A DNA stretch of 64,000 nt from Mesorhizobium opportunistum WSM2075 (GTDB taxonomy: Bacteria > Pseudomonadota > Alphaproteobacteria > Rhizobiales > Rhizobiaceae), in contig NC_015675.1 in assembly GCF_000176035.2 (NCBI RefSeq), forward strand, positions 5,274,001 to 5,338,000, in the 5' to 3' direction. The notes beneath the pieces were generated by a model. It was not told the origin of the DNA. It did no database searches and saw nothing but the letters and a program-made list of their open reading frames with translations. Shown piece after piece: positions 26,625 to 35,468 of the stretch (its first letter is position 1; every line of letters starts with the position of its first letter). A program made the translations under genes and the position numbers.

Positions 26625-28736
26625 TCAGCTCCTTGGCTTGCGCAGCCAGACCTTGTTGTCATGGAAGGCAGCGCCGCCATAGGGCGCGGGCGCATCGGCG
26701 CCGGTCAGCACGTTGATGCCCTCGCCGCGCTCATGCGCACTGTTCGGCCAGATGCCTTCGGCGATGACAACGCCGCGCTTGATGCCGTCGAACAGCTTGG
26801 CGTGCAGCACCACCTCGCCACGCTGGTTGCCGATCTCGACACGGTCGCCATCGGCCAGACCATGCGCGGCGGCATCGTCGGGATGGAGAAGCAGCTCCGG
26901 GCGGCCCTCCTTGGCCTTCGACACCGGCGTTTCGGAGAATGTCGAATTGAGGAAATTGCGGGCCGGCGAGGTCGCCAGCCGGAACGGATGCGCCTCGTCG
27001 ACCACCTCGATCAGATCGACATGGTCGGGAAATTCCGGCAACCGGTCCACCGGGCCGAACAGGCCCATGCTCTTCGGCGGCCGGTTGGGGGCCGCCTGCC
27101 CGGTCCAGTCGGCGCGGAAGCGGAATTTTCCATCCGCGTGGCCAAACCCCTTGATGAAATGCGCGGCCTCGAAATCCGGCTGCAGGTCGACCCACTTGTC
27201 TTCCTTCAGGCTGTCGAAGCTGCCCAGCCCGCGCTTGCCCAAGATGATGTCGATATGCTGCTGTTCGGTCAGGCCAAAGCCCGGGCGATCGGAGACCCCC
27301 AGGCGCACGGCCAATTGTTCGATGACGAAATGGTTGGTGAGCGGGCCTTCCGGCGGCTCGATCAGCTTCGGGCCGAGCGTGATGTGCTGGTTGCCGCCGC
27401 CCTTGTAGAGATCGTCATGTTCGAGGAACATCGTCGCCGGCAGCACGACGTCGGCAAGCTTGGCCGTGTCGGTCATGAACTGCTCGTGCACGCAAGTGAA
27501 CAGGTCGTCGCGCAGAAAGCCCTGCTTCACCAGCCGCTGCTCGGGCGCGACATTCACTGGATTGGTGTTCTGGATCAACATGGCCGTCACCGGCGGCCCG
27601 CCATAGAGCGCATCGCTGGCACCGGTCAGCACCGGGCCGATGCGCGAATGGTCGAGATGGCGGATCGAGGGATCGCGCATCCTGGTGCCTTCCAGCACCT
27701 CCTGATTGAGCTTGAAGATACCCGAATTCGAGTGAAAGGCGCCGCCGCCCTCATACTGCCAGCTACCGGTGACCGCGGCGATGCAGGACGCGGCATGCAT
27801 GTTGACGGCGCCATTGCGCTGGCGGGCAAAGCCGTAGCCGAGGCGGAAATAGGTCTTCTTGATGGTGCCGACGAGGCGGGCAAAGGCCTCGATCTCGCCA
27901 ATGGTCAAGCCCGTGATGCCAGCCGCCCATTCCGGCGTGCGTGTCTTGAGATGCGCTTCGAGCCCCTTCGGGTCGTCGGTGTATTTTTCGAGGTAGGCGC
28001 GGTCGGCCATGCCTTCCCTGAACAGCACATGCATGACCGCGCAAGCCAGCGCGCCATCGGTGCCGGGCTTGAGCACAAGACCCATGTCGGCCTGCTTCAT
28101 CGTCGCGTTTTCATAGACGTCGACGACGACGATCTTCGCGCCGCGTTCCTTGCGCGCCTTGATGGCGTGGGTCATCACATTGACCTGCGTGACCACGGCA
28201 TTGGTGCCCCAGATCACCACGCAATCGGACTTCGCCATCTCGCGCGGATCCGGTCCACGCAAGGCGCCTGCCCCCATCATCCAGCCGGTCCAGGCGAGAT
28301 TGGTGCAGATCGATCCGAAGAAGCCGGAATACTTTTTCGCGTGGCGCAGCCGGTCGATGCCGTCGCGCTGCACCAGTCCCATCGTGCCGGCATAGAAATA
28401 GGGCCAGACCGTCTCCGAGCCGTATTTTGCTTCGGCCGCGATGAATTTTTCGGCGACGAGGTCGAGCGCTGCCTCCCAGCTCGCTTCCTTCCATGAGCCG
28501 TCGCCCTTGGCGCCGGCGCGGATAAGCGGCTTCAGCAAACGGTCGGGATGATGGACGCGGTCGGCATAGCGCGCGACCTTGGCGCAGACGACACCCGCCG
28601 TGTAGGTATTGGCCTTGGCGCCGTGGACGCGGCCGATGCGGTTGCCGTCGAGCAGTTCGACCTCGAGCGCGCAGGTCGATGGGCAATCATGAGGACATGC
28701 CGAATGGCCGATGCGGAGCTTCGCGTGCTGGTTCAT
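26625..28736 (-). CDS. Molybdopterin-dependent oxidoreductase (DMSO reductase family)
   Basis: The 703-residue cytoplasmic enzyme (no Tat signal) begins with a 4Fe-4S site C14-x3-C18-x3-C22-x28-C51, followed by the molybdopterin domains (WGTNAVVTQVNVM, KIVVVDVYENAT, KPGTDGALACAVMH) and the C-terminal cap (GDRVEIGNQRGEV). It belongs to the anaerobic-dehydrogenase/formate dehydrogenase-like group often annotated as molybdopterin oxidoreductase family protein. Electron donor and substrate are unknown. It is monocistronic, with a repeat element upstream. The moaE and moaD genes in this window serve its cofactor. Confidence 0.92.
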   Translation of the reverse strand: MNQHAKLRIGHSACPHDCPSTCALEVELLDGNRIGRVHGAKANTYTAGVVCAKVARYADRVHHPDRLLKPLIRAGAKGDGSWKEASWEAALDLVAEKFIAAEAKYGSETVWPYFYAGTMGLVQRDGIDRLRHAKKYSGFFGSICTNLAWTGWMMGAGALRGPDPREMAKSDCVVIWGTNAVVTQVNVMTHAIKARKERGAKIVVVDVYENATMKQADMGLVLKPGTDGALACAVMHVLFREGMADRAYLEKYTDDPKGLEAHLKTRTPEWAAGITGLTIGEIEAFARLVGTIKKTYFRLGYGFARQRNGAVNMHAASCIAAVTGSWQYEGGGAFHSNSGIFKLNQEVLEGTRMRDPSIRHLDHSRIGPVLTGASDALYGGPPVTAMLIQNTNPVNVAPEQRLVKQGFLRDDLFTCVHEQFMTDTAKLADVVLPATMFLEHDDLYKGGGNQHITLGPKLIEPPEGPLTNHFVIEQLAVRLGVSDRPGFGLTEQQHIDIILGKRGLGSFDSLKEDKWVDLQPDFEAAHFIKGFGHADGKFRFRADWTGQAAPNRPPKSMGLFGPVDRLPEFPDHVDLIEVVDEAHPFRLATSPARNFLNSTFSETPVSKAKEGRPELLLHPDDAAAHGLADGDRVEIGNQRGEVVLHAKLFDGIKRGVVIAEGIWPNSAHERGEGINVLTGADAPAPYGGAAFHDNKVWLRKPRS

Positions 28737-28787
28737 GGGGTTTGTCTAGCGGGTTTTGGCGTCGGCGTGTAGGGCCAGATGACTAGC

Positions 28788-28836
28788 CAATCTCCCCCCT
28801 CGTGGGGGAGATGTCCGGCAGGACAGAGGGGGGCGC
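28788..28836. repeat. Intergenic palindromic repeat (RIME-like), left arm
   Basis: AATCTCCCCCCTCGTGGGGG followed by AGATGTCCGGCAGGACAGAG and GGGGGCGC. It is the inverse complement, with about three differences in 48, of the sequence at 28915-28962; itself it has internal dyads (CCCCC/GGGGG, TCCGGCAGGA). A third copy is at 43681-43725. Confidence 0.85.
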
Positions 28837-28914
28837 GAAGGATCGCGACCTATCTATTCGTCCTCGAATCCGGCGGTGGGTGGTTGCAAAAAGGCCGACA
28901 GGTTGGCAGGACAG

Positions 28915-28962
28915 CGCCCCCCTCTGCCCTGCCGGGCATCTCCCCCACAAGGGGGGAGATTA
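28915..28962. repeat. Intergenic palindromic repeat (RIME-like), right arm
   Basis: GCGCCCCCCTCTGCCCTGCC then GGGCATCTCCCCCACAAGGG and GGGAGATT. Together with the left arm it forms a 175-bp element with 48-bp inverted ends separated by 78 bp. No ORF lies inside. It sits between the starts and ends of two minus-strand genes. Confidence 0.85.
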
Positions 28963-28967
28963 CGCAC

Positions 28968-30845
28968 TCACTCCGCCGCGCCTTCCTCGTACTCCGCCGA
29001 CATGGTCAGCCATTTTTCCTCATGACCGGCCAGCGTCTGGGCGAGCTGCGAGCGTTCCTTGGCCAGCCGCGTCGCCGTAGACGGGTCCTTTTCGTAGATC
29101 GCCGGGTTGGCCAGCTCATCCTCGATGCCGTCGATGCGCTTGCGGATGCGGTCCATCAGCGCCTCGGTGGCGCGGATTTCCTTGGCCAGCGGTTCGAAGG
29201 CGGCGCGACGCGCGGCCGCGTCGCGGCGGCGGTCGGCTTTCGACGCCTTGTCGGCCTCGCGCTTGCCACGGCGGTCGCCGGACACGCCGGTGACCAGCGT
29301 TTTGTAGTCCTCCAAATCGCCATCATACGGGTTGACCGCGCCGTCCTTGACCAGCCACAGCCGGTCGGCGGTCGCTTCCAGGAGATGGCGGTCGTGCGAG
29401 ATCAGGATGACGGCGCCGGGAAACTCGTTGAGCGCATGGATCAGCGACTCGCGGCTGTCGATGTCGAGGTGGTTGGTCGGCTCGTCGAGGATGAACAGGT
29501 TCGGGCCCTCGAAGGCCGACAGGCCCATCAACAAACGCGCCTTCTCGCCGCCTGACAGGTCCTTGGCGGGGGTGTTCATCTTCTCGGTGGTGAGGCCGAA
29601 CTGGGCAACGCGGCCGCGCACCTTGGATTCCGGCGCTTCCGGCATCAATCGGCGGACATGCTCATAGGCGTTTTCCTCCGGACGCAGATCGTCGAGCTGG
29701 TGCTGGGCGAAGATCGCCACTTTCAGCCCAGGCGCCACCGTCATCGTGCCGCTCTCCTGCTTGAGCCGCCCGGATAGAAGCTTTGCGAAGGTCGACTTGC
29801 CGTTGCCGTTGGCGCCGAGCAGCGCGATGCGATCATCGGCATCGATGCGCAGCGTCATCTTCTTCAGGATCGGCTGGCCCTCGGTGTAGCCGACATTGAC
29901 GTTGTTCAAGGCAACGATCGGCGAGGCCACCGTCTTCACCGGTTCGGGAAAAGAGAACGGCCGCACTGAATCGTTCACGATCGCCGCGATCGGCTTCATC
30001 TTCTCCAGCGCCTTGATGCGCGACTGCGCCTGCCTGGCCTTCGAGGCCTTGGCGCGGAAGCGTTCGACGAAGGATTCCATATGCTTGCGGGCGGCTTCCT
30101 GCTTGACGCGGCCCTTCTCCTGCAATTCCTTCTGCTCGGTATACTGGCGCTCGAACTGGTCGTAGCCGCCACGCCAGAAGGTCAGCTTCTTCTGGTCGAG
30201 ATGGACGATCGAGTTGACGGCACGGTTGAGCAGGTCGCGATCGTGCGAGATCAGAAGCACTGTGTGCGGGTATTTGGAGACGTAGTTTTCCAGCCACAAC
30301 GTGCCTTCGAGGTCGAGATAGTTGGTCGGCTCGTCGAGCAGCAGCAGATCCGGTTCCGAAAACAGCACGGCGGCAAGCGCCACGCGCATGCGCCAGCCGC
30401 CGGAGAAGGACGAGGCCGGCCGGCGCTGCGCCACATCGTCGAAGCCGAGGCCGGCCAGGATGGTGGCGGCGCGGGACTCGGCAGAATGTGCATCGATGTC
30501 GGCCAGCCGCATGTGGATGTCGGCGATGCGGTGCGGATCGGTGGCGGTCTTTTCTTCTTCGAGCAGCGCCGTGCGTTCGAGGTCGGCCTTGAGCACGATC
30601 TCGATCAGCGGTTCCTCGGTGCCAGGCGCTTCCTGCGCCACCTGGCCGATGCGCGTGTTCTTCGGCAGGCTGATCGAGCCGGTCTCGGAGGGAAAATCGC
30701 CGGTGATGGTCTTGAACAGCGTCGTCTTGCCGGTGCCGTTGCGGCCGACAAGCCCGGCTTTGGTACCGGCCGGCAGGGTCAGGGAGGCATGGTCGAGAAG
30801 CAGGCGCCCCGCCATGCGCAGCGAAAGGTCATTGATGATAAGCAT
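28968..30845 (-). CDS. ABC-F family ATPase
   Basis: The 625-residue protein has two ABC domains: the first with GRNGTGKTTL, SFSGGWRMRVALA and LLLLDEPTNYLDL, the second with GANGNGKSTFA, DLSGGEKARLLMG and LFILDEPTNHLD, joined by a charged linker (KRVKQEAARKHMESF region) and ending with a coiled-coil tail. No membrane segment is present. ABC-F proteins act on ribosomes, in translation quality control or antibiotic protection; this one resembles Uup/YheS housekeeping types. Start 30845 (MLIINDLSLRMAG) fits the family; an upstream extension is not needed. Confidence 0.93.
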   Translation of the reverse strand: MLIINDLSLRMAGRLLLDHASLTLPAGTKAGLVGRNGTGKTTLFKTITGDFPSETGSISLPKNTRIGQVAQEAPGTEEPLIEIVLKADLERTALLEEEKTATDPHRIADIHMRLADIDAHSAESRAATILAGLGFDDVAQRRPASSFSGGWRMRVALAAVLFSEPDLLLLDEPTNYLDLEGTLWLENYVSKYPHTVLLISHDRDLLNRAVNSIVHLDQKKLTFWRGGYDQFERQYTEQKELQEKGRVKQEAARKHMESFVERFRAKASKARQAQSRIKALEKMKPIAAIVNDSVRPFSFPEPVKTVASPIVALNNVNVGYTEGQPILKKMTLRIDADDRIALLGANGNGKSTFAKLLSGRLKQESGTMTVAPGLKVAIFAQHQLDDLRPEENAYEHVRRLMPEAPESKVRGRVAQFGLTTEKMNTPAKDLSGGEKARLLMGLSAFEGPNLFILDEPTNHLDIDSRESLIHALNEFPGAVILISHDRHLLEATADRLWLVKDGAVNPYDGDLEDYKTLVTGVSGDRRGKREADKASKADRRRDAAARRAAFEPLAKEIRATEALMDRIRKRIDGIEDELANPAIYEKDPSTATRLAKERSQLAQTLAGHEEKWLTMSAEYEEGAAE

Positions 30846-30984
30846 GGCCGCGCTTTTGCACGGGAGATCAGTGCTTCGCAAGGCCTTGCGGACCAGTTGG
30901 TCGCGCAAGGCCTCAAAACGGTACCCGCAAGTGGCCCGTCAGTATCGCAGATCGGCGGCTTTCGTGCCGGCCGAGCCACCGCCC

Positions 30985-31446
30985 TCAGGCAGTGGCCTTG
31001 CCGCGCTTTGCCGTCTTGGCCACCGCGGCCGGTGCCACGGCCGGCTTACGGCCAAGCCCCGTCGACTTCGCCAACGCCGAACGGGTCGCCGAGTAATTCG
31101 GGGCGACCATTGGATAGTCCGGCGGCAGGCTCCACTTGGCCCGATAGTCGTCCGGGCTCAAGCCATAGTCTGTCCTGAGGTGTCGCTTGAGCGACTTGAA
31201 TTTCTTTCCATCCTCCAGGCAGACGATGTAGTCGGGAAATACCGACTTTTTCGGATTTACGGCAGGAACCAGGCTCGGACTTTCAACGACAGCCGCACCG
31301 GCCAGCTTTCGAACCGAGGCGCTGACGCTGGCAATCAGGTCAGGCAGGCCGGAAGCTGGAAGTGGATTGTTGCCAACATAGGCCGAGACAATATCGGCCG
31401 TGAGCTCGATAACGGTCTTATCCTCGATATTTGACAATGCTTTCAC
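30985..31446 (-). CDS. MucR/Ros-family transcriptional regulator with altered zinc finger
   Basis: The 153-residue protein has the MucR layout: VIELTADIVSAYVGNNPLP near the N-terminus, then the finger region VCLEDGKKFKSLKRHLRTDYGL and the C-terminal SPDDYRAKWSLPPDYPMVAP. Compared with Ros (C79, C82, H92, H97), the ligand positions are C76, D79, H89 and Y94, so two of four canonical ligands are replaced. Some M. loti Ros/MucR homologues are known to fold without zinc. MucR proteins bind AT-rich DNA and control exopolysaccharide, motility and symbiosis genes. Start is GTG 31446. It has a C-terminal Lys/Ala tail. Confidence 0.9.
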   Translation of the reverse strand: MKALSNIEDKTVIELTADIVSAYVGNNPLPASGLPDLIASVSASVRKLAGAAVVESPSLVPAVNPKKSVFPDYIVCLEDGKKFKSLKRHLRTDYGLSPDDYRAKWSLPPDYPMVAPNYSATRSALAKSTGLGRKPAVAPAAVAKTAKRGKATA

Positions 31447-31597
31447 CTTATTTGCGACAAAATCATCTACCCCAGTGAAGACTTTTGTCTATGTATCCTT
31501 CTAACCGCGCCCCCAACGGACCACCAAGCCCCAAAACGAATCAAGACTTGCCACCAACTATCTTTATGGAAAATGGGCGCCGCGCAAATTAGAAAAT

Positions 31598-31801
31598 CTA
31601 ATACTTGGTAGCGACAGACTTGGCTGTCCTGCTGTCGGCCAATATCTCAAGAATACGCTTCCAACGGGCACAACGCCCAAAATCCTTCTGTTCAATCGCC
31701 TTTTCGGCCTTCATCGCCGCGTATAAGGGCGCCTCGGCGCCGAATTCCTTGAGCAGCCAATGCGCTTCCCGCCTGGCGAGGCGCTCGTTTTCATCAAACA
31801 T
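31598..31801 (-). CDS. Small hypothetical protein (67 aa), rhizobial type
   Basis: The start at 31801 (MFDENERLARREAHWLLKEF) overlaps the exporter stop by eight bases and gives a compact helical protein ending ADSRTAKSVATKY. The pattern of alternating charged and hydrophobic residues resembles short conserved helical proteins that are frequent in Mesorhizobium. It is co-transcribed with the exporter gene. No motif or function is recognised. Confidence 0.6.
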   Translation of the reverse strand: MFDENERLARREAHWLLKEFGAEAPLYAAMKAEKAIEQKDFGRCARWKRILEILADSRTAKSVATKY

Positions 31802-32720
31802 AGTTTTCCGCCTCCGAGCGTTCCAGGCCGACCGCGACACAACTGCCGATGACAAGGCCGGCTCCGGCAACGGCCGTCATCGTCAGTCGTTCGCCGGACA
31901 GGGTCAGCAGCAGCGTCGAAGCAATCGGCGTGAGATAGGCGACGACAGCAACCTTGCCGCTGCCTTCGAGTTTCAGGGCGCGCGACCAGAAATAGTAGCC
32001 CAGCCCCATCGGGCCGGCGCCGAGATAGAGCCCGAGAGCAAGGTCGGTGCCCGTGGGCAAGGCAACGCCATCGCGCGCGCACCACGCAAGCGTCAGGGCG
32101 ACGCCGATCAGCGACGACGGCAGCAAAAGGCGATCCGGCGAGGTGGCGACCCGTCCCACCATCACCGAATAGAATGCCATGCACAGCGCGGACCCGAATG
32201 CCGCGCAATAGCCGACGAGATCGCCCTGGAACCAAGTTCGGTCGCGCCCGCCTGAAATCACCAGCGCCACACCGATGAAGCCAAGGGTCGCGGCGAGGCC
32301 CAACAGCGCGGGACGCCGCGGGTTTTCAAAGAGGATCACCGCCGCGGCAACCATCAAAGGCCAGGTGTAGGCTACGAGGTTGGCCTCGATCACCGGCATC
32401 GAAGCGAAGGCGATGTATTGCAGCACCATGGTGCCGACCAGGCCGATGAAACCGACCGCGAGCGGAAGCAGCGCGGCCCTCGCGCCGACCGGCGGAGCGC
32501 TCTCCCGGCTCATGAACCGGATCAGGGCAAAGACCAGTGCGGCTCCCGCGAATTGCAGGAACTGCACCTGCGACACCGAGTGGTTCGCCAGCAGGGATTT
32601 GCCGACAAGGGCATTGGTGGACCACAAAGCCACCGCGCCGGCGGCAAAGACCAGCGCGGATATCGAGCCTGATCCATGCGGAAAGAACCGGTATGGGGCG
32701 CTATCTCCGTGCTTGACCAT
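31794..32720 (-). CDS. EamA/DMT-superfamily exporter
   Basis: The 308-residue protein has ten membrane helices arranged as two EamA repeats (ALVFAAGAVALWSTNALVGK in the first and MAFYSVMVGRVATSPDRLLL in the second). Such proteins export amino acids and metabolites. The start ATG 32720 lies inside a palindromic repeat element; the open frame extends through the repeat but those residues (PESGNRFSDEI) are encoded by the element itself. It is downstream of the 2OG-oxygenase-like gene and may export its product. Confidence 0.88.
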   Translation of the reverse strand: MVKHGDSAPYRFFPHGSGSISALVFAAGAVALWSTNALVGKSLLANHSVSQVQFLQFAGAALVFALIRFMSRESAPPVGARAALLPLAVGFIGLVGTMVLQYIAFASMPVIEANLVAYTWPLMVAAAVILFENPRRPALLGLAATLGFIGVALVISGGRDRTWFQGDLVGYCAAFGSALCMAFYSVMVGRVATSPDRLLLPSSLIGVALTLAWCARDGVALPTGTDLALGLYLGAGPMGLGYYFWSRALKLEGSGKVAVVAYLTPIASTLLLTLSGERLTMTAVAGAGLVIGSCVAVGLERSEAENYV

Positions 32721-32760
32721 GATCTCGTCCGAGAACCGGTTCCCACTTTCCGGGATCAAG
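32718..32760. repeat. Palindromic repeat element overlapping a start codon
   Basis: On the minus strand it reads TTGATCCCGGAAAGTGGGAA then CCGGTTCTCGGACGAGATCATG, the well-known rhizobial intergenic element with outer arms GATC-/-GATCATG. It lies exactly between the oxygenase-like gene and the exporter and supplies the exporter ATG. Confidence 0.8.
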
Positions 32761-32765
32761 GTTGT

Positions 32766-33599
32766 CTACCATGATTCCCTGGCTCCGCCCGGTACCGATG
32801 CCTCGGCGGGAGCCGGTGCCGGATGTTCCGCCTCGAACCGGCGATAGGCCGGCAGCTGGTTCGTCCAGACATCCTCGGCCAGTTCGTTGACCCATTCGCG
32901 GTCTTGGTCGTTGTCGGCGGCGAGATAGAACATGCGGTTGTCGTCGACATAGGGCTTGGCCACCGAGCGCTGGTTGAGCACCAGTGTCACGCGCTCGCCG
33001 AATTGGATCGGCGCCGTGCGATGCAGGACGCCCAGAAACTGCCCGAGCGTGGCGTAGTTCATCTTGTGATCGATACGCATGATGCGGTTGCGCGGGATCT
33101 CGTGGCCGGATTCGAGGATGGCGCGGCCAGTTTCCGAGTCGTCGCAATAGATTTCGAGATGGCCGCCAACCAATGGATTGCTGATCGACAGCGGGATGAG
33201 CTCGGTGACCGGGACGCCGTCGCAATGCCAGTCCACGGCGCCATCCCTGGGATTCATGAAGGTGACGGTCGAGCCGACGATCGACAGCGGATAGGGCTCA
33301 AGCTTGGTGCCCATCATGTCGGACAGACGCTCCAGCCGCACCTTGTCGTGCAAAAGCTCCTTGATCTCCGGAATATAACGGTCGGCGCCGGTGATGAAGG
33401 TCAGATCGAGGTGCTTGTGCACGGCATGGCTGGCCTTGAGTTTGAGCGCCGCCTCCTCGATCGCCGCAAGCAGTGCCGGGTCATAGCCGTGCAGATATTG
33501 CGCGACGCCGAAGCTCGACACTTTCCAGGCGGTTTCGTGGCCGATGATGGCCTCTCGACTCATCGCATAACGCAGTTCGGGGATCGTATGGGCGTTCAT
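32766..33599 (-). CDS. 2-oxoglutarate/Fe(II) oxygenase-like protein
   Basis: The 277-residue protein shows a plausible iron triad and cosubstrate site: H125-x-D127 (VDWHCDG), H193 (VLHRTAP) and R203 ten residues later (GERVTLVL), the usual HxD...H...R spacing of 2OG-Fe oxygenases. Surrounding strands (STVTFMNP, GHLEIYCDD) fit the double-stranded beta helix. It should hydroxylate a small molecule, perhaps an amino acid, in the cytoplasm. It is divergent from a LysR gene and followed by a DMT exporter, a typical make-and-export unit. Start 33599 (MNAHTIPELR) is used; a longer frame lacks support. Confidence 0.72.
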   Translation of the reverse strand: MNAHTIPELRYAMSREAIIGHETAWKVSSFGVAQYLHGYDPALLAAIEEAALKLKASHAVHKHLDLTFITGADRYIPEIKELLHDKVRLERLSDMMGTKLEPYPLSIVGSTVTFMNPRDGAVDWHCDGVPVTELIPLSISNPLVGGHLEIYCDDSETGRAILESGHEIPRNRIMRIDHKMNYATLGQFLGVLHRTAPIQFGERVTLVLNQRSVAKPYVDDNRMFYLAADNDQDREWVNELAEDVWTNQLPAYRRFEAEHPAPAPAEASVPGGARESW

Positions 33600-33709
33600 T
33601 CTACTTCTCCAGGATGGGGGCAACACTTGGTAAATAGTCGATTAATTCACCCACCCCTGTAAAATTAGGAATGCTGGTGCTAGTGTAAGCCCAGCTTAAG
33701 GTCGAAACC
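33600..33709. promoter_or_regulatory. Divergent promoter region between oxygenase-like gene and LysR gene
   Basis: The 110-bp region is AT-richer than the genes around it (GGTAAATAGTCGATTAATTC on the plus strand). It is where a LysR-type protein would bind to control both units. TTAA-like boxes are present, but I cannot define a T-N11-A site with certainty. Confidence 0.4.
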
Positions 33710-34660
33710 GTGCGTCTGCTCAGTCAGGTCAACCTAAATTCGCTCAAGATCGTGGAGAGTGCTGCGAGGCACGGGAACTTCACGCGCGCCGGCGAAGAAC
33801 AGTTTATCACCGCCTCGGCGGTCAGCCAGCGCGTCAAAAGCCTGGAGGATCAACTCCGCTTCAAGATTTTCCAGCGCGGCGGCAATGCGGTGTCACTGAC
33901 GCCCGAAGGCGAAACCTATGTCTCGCGCGTTCGCGAAGCGCTGGAGCGTATCGTCGCCGCCAGCATGGAAGCGACCGGGCAGTCACAGGAGCATGTGCTG
34001 AAGATATCGGTGCTGCCGACCTTTGCCGCACGCTGGCTGTTTCCGCGCCTGCCGCTGTTCCAGCGTCAACACCCCGATATCGTGATGCGGGTTTCGACCT
34101 CCTACGCGACACATGAGTTCGCGGCGTCGGATTTCGATCTCGAAATCCGCTATGGCGACGGCCACTTTCACGGGCTGCAGTCCGATCTTCTGTTCCGGGA
34201 GGACCTGACTCCCGTCTGCAGCCGCAAGCTGTTCCATGAGGTTCTCGGCAACAGGCCGCGGTCGAAGGTGACGCCGGATGACCTCAAGCACTTCACGCTT
34301 CTGCATTCCGACACCTGCACCCAGAACTGGCAATCCTGGCTTGGTTTCGCGGGCGCCAGCTTCGTGCTCAGCGAGACCAAGGGCATCTATTTCGATTCCT
34401 GCATGATGTCTTACGAGGCGGCCAATGCCGGAATGGGTTTTGCCGTCGCCAACCGCGCCTATATGGCCAGCGACATCCGCGCCGCGAGGCTGATCGCTCC
34501 CTTTGCCGTGCATCATCCGAACACGGCCGGCTGGTATTTTGTTTCCCCCCACAAGAGCCTCGCCACACGCAGGGTGCTGCTGTTCAAACAATGGGTGATG
34601 GCGGAAGCGGCTCTGACGCAGAGCCAGTTGGACAGCGAATTGGCTTTTGAGAGCGCCTGA
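33710..34660 (+). CDS. LysR-family regulator, GcvA-like
   Basis: The 316-residue protein has an N-terminal winged helix-turn-helix (LNSLKIVESAARHGNFTRAG, then ASAVSQRVKSLEDQL) and a C-terminal effector-binding domain with the GcvA-type pattern WLFPRLPLFQRQHPDIVMRV and DLEIRYGDGHF. The start is a GTG with AAGG eight bases upstream. By position it should regulate the divergent oxygenase-like and exporter genes. Confidence 0.9.
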   Translation: MRLLSQVNLNSLKIVESAARHGNFTRAGEEQFITASAVSQRVKSLEDQLRFKIFQRGGNAVSLTPEGETYVSRVREALERIVAASMEATGQSQEHVLKISVLPTFAARWLFPRLPLFQRQHPDIVMRVSTSYATHEFAASDFDLEIRYGDGHFHGLQSDLLFREDLTPVCSRKLFHEVLGNRPRSKVTPDDLKHFTLLHSDTCTQNWQSWLGFAGASFVLSETKGIYFDSCMMSYEAANAGMGFAVANRAYMASDIRAARLIAPFAVHHPNTAGWYFVSPHKSLATRRVLLFKQWVMAEAALTQSQLDSELAFESA

Positions 34661-34888
34661 AATTCGGACCAGCTTGTACTATTCCCGATGACCGCCGGCC
34701 AGAAATTGAGGGCCATCGGCCAATAGACGTCCAATCCAGGCAACCCGCGCTGGTCGGTGAAATTGTCGAGCTCAAGCCCCTTGAGCCGGAGCATTCCGAG
34801 TGGCCTGAAGTGAAGGCCATGCTGCAGCAAAAAATGCGACGATAGCCGGCCGCTCGCCTTCGAATCCAGAACGAAACGATCTGGAAAA

Positions 34889-35401
34889 TCAGGCGAAGGC
34901 CCTGCCCTCCTCGGTGCGCTGGAAATGCGTCAGATCGAGCGATACGGAAGGGCGGCCCAGAACCGTCAGGATCATATGCGCCTGGCCCCGATGATGGGTC
35001 TGGTGGTTGAAGACATGATCCAGCGCCGGCGCCAGACGCTGCGAAACGGTGCGCATGTCCGATACGGTCATGTAGGTGAAGCGGCCCGACAGCGCCTTGT
35101 CGCTCAAGCCGCCAACCCAGTCGACGATCCGCCGGTCCTCCGCCTCGCGCGCCGCCCGAAGGCCGGGCAAGGCGCGGTGAAGGATGACGTCGAGCGCCGT
35201 CGGAGCGTCGCCTTCGCCGGTGAAGCGCTTCATCCAGATGCGATCGGCGGCGAGCAGGTGGTTGAGCGTACCCATCAGCGAGCGGAAGAAGGCGCCGACA
35301 TCGCGATTGAATTCTTCCTCGTCGAGATCGGCGGCGGCATCGTAGATGCGGCCATTGGCCCATTGATTGTATGCCGCAAACATCATGAAGTGTTGTTTCA
35401 T
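34889..35401 (-). CDS. DinB-family putative metal-dependent enzyme
   Basis: The 170-residue protein is a four-helix bundle of the DinB/YfiT type with the three metal-ligand histidines: H48 in GTLNHLLAADRIW and the pair in DHVFNHQTHHRGQAH. DinB proteins are metal-dependent thiol transferases or hydrolases, often stress-related. It is divergent from the GST gene at 35469, sharing a 67-bp promoter region. Substrate unknown. Confidence 0.88.
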   Translation of the reverse strand: MKQHFMMFAAYNQWANGRIYDAAADLDEEEFNRDVGAFFRSLMGTLNHLLAADRIWMKRFTGEGDAPTALDVILHRALPGLRAAREAEDRRIVDWVGGLSDKALSGRFTYMTVSDMRTVSQRLAPALDHVFNHQTHHRGQAHMILTVLGRPSVSLDLTHFQRTEEGRAFA

Positions 35402-35468
35402 CGTTTCTCCCGCCGGGCCTGTTTCGGGTATCGGGAGCGATACCTAGACCGCGAGGGAGCCGACGCCA

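Noticed and set aside
26619..28496. 625-codon plus-strand open frame
   Set aside because: It is the antisense shadow of the molybdopterin oxidoreductase, whose motifs are clear on the minus strand.
34513..34830. Minus-strand frame at the end of the LysR gene
   Set aside because: It overlaps LysR antisense, has no ribosome-binding site, and only its first half looks protein-like; I could not support a gene.
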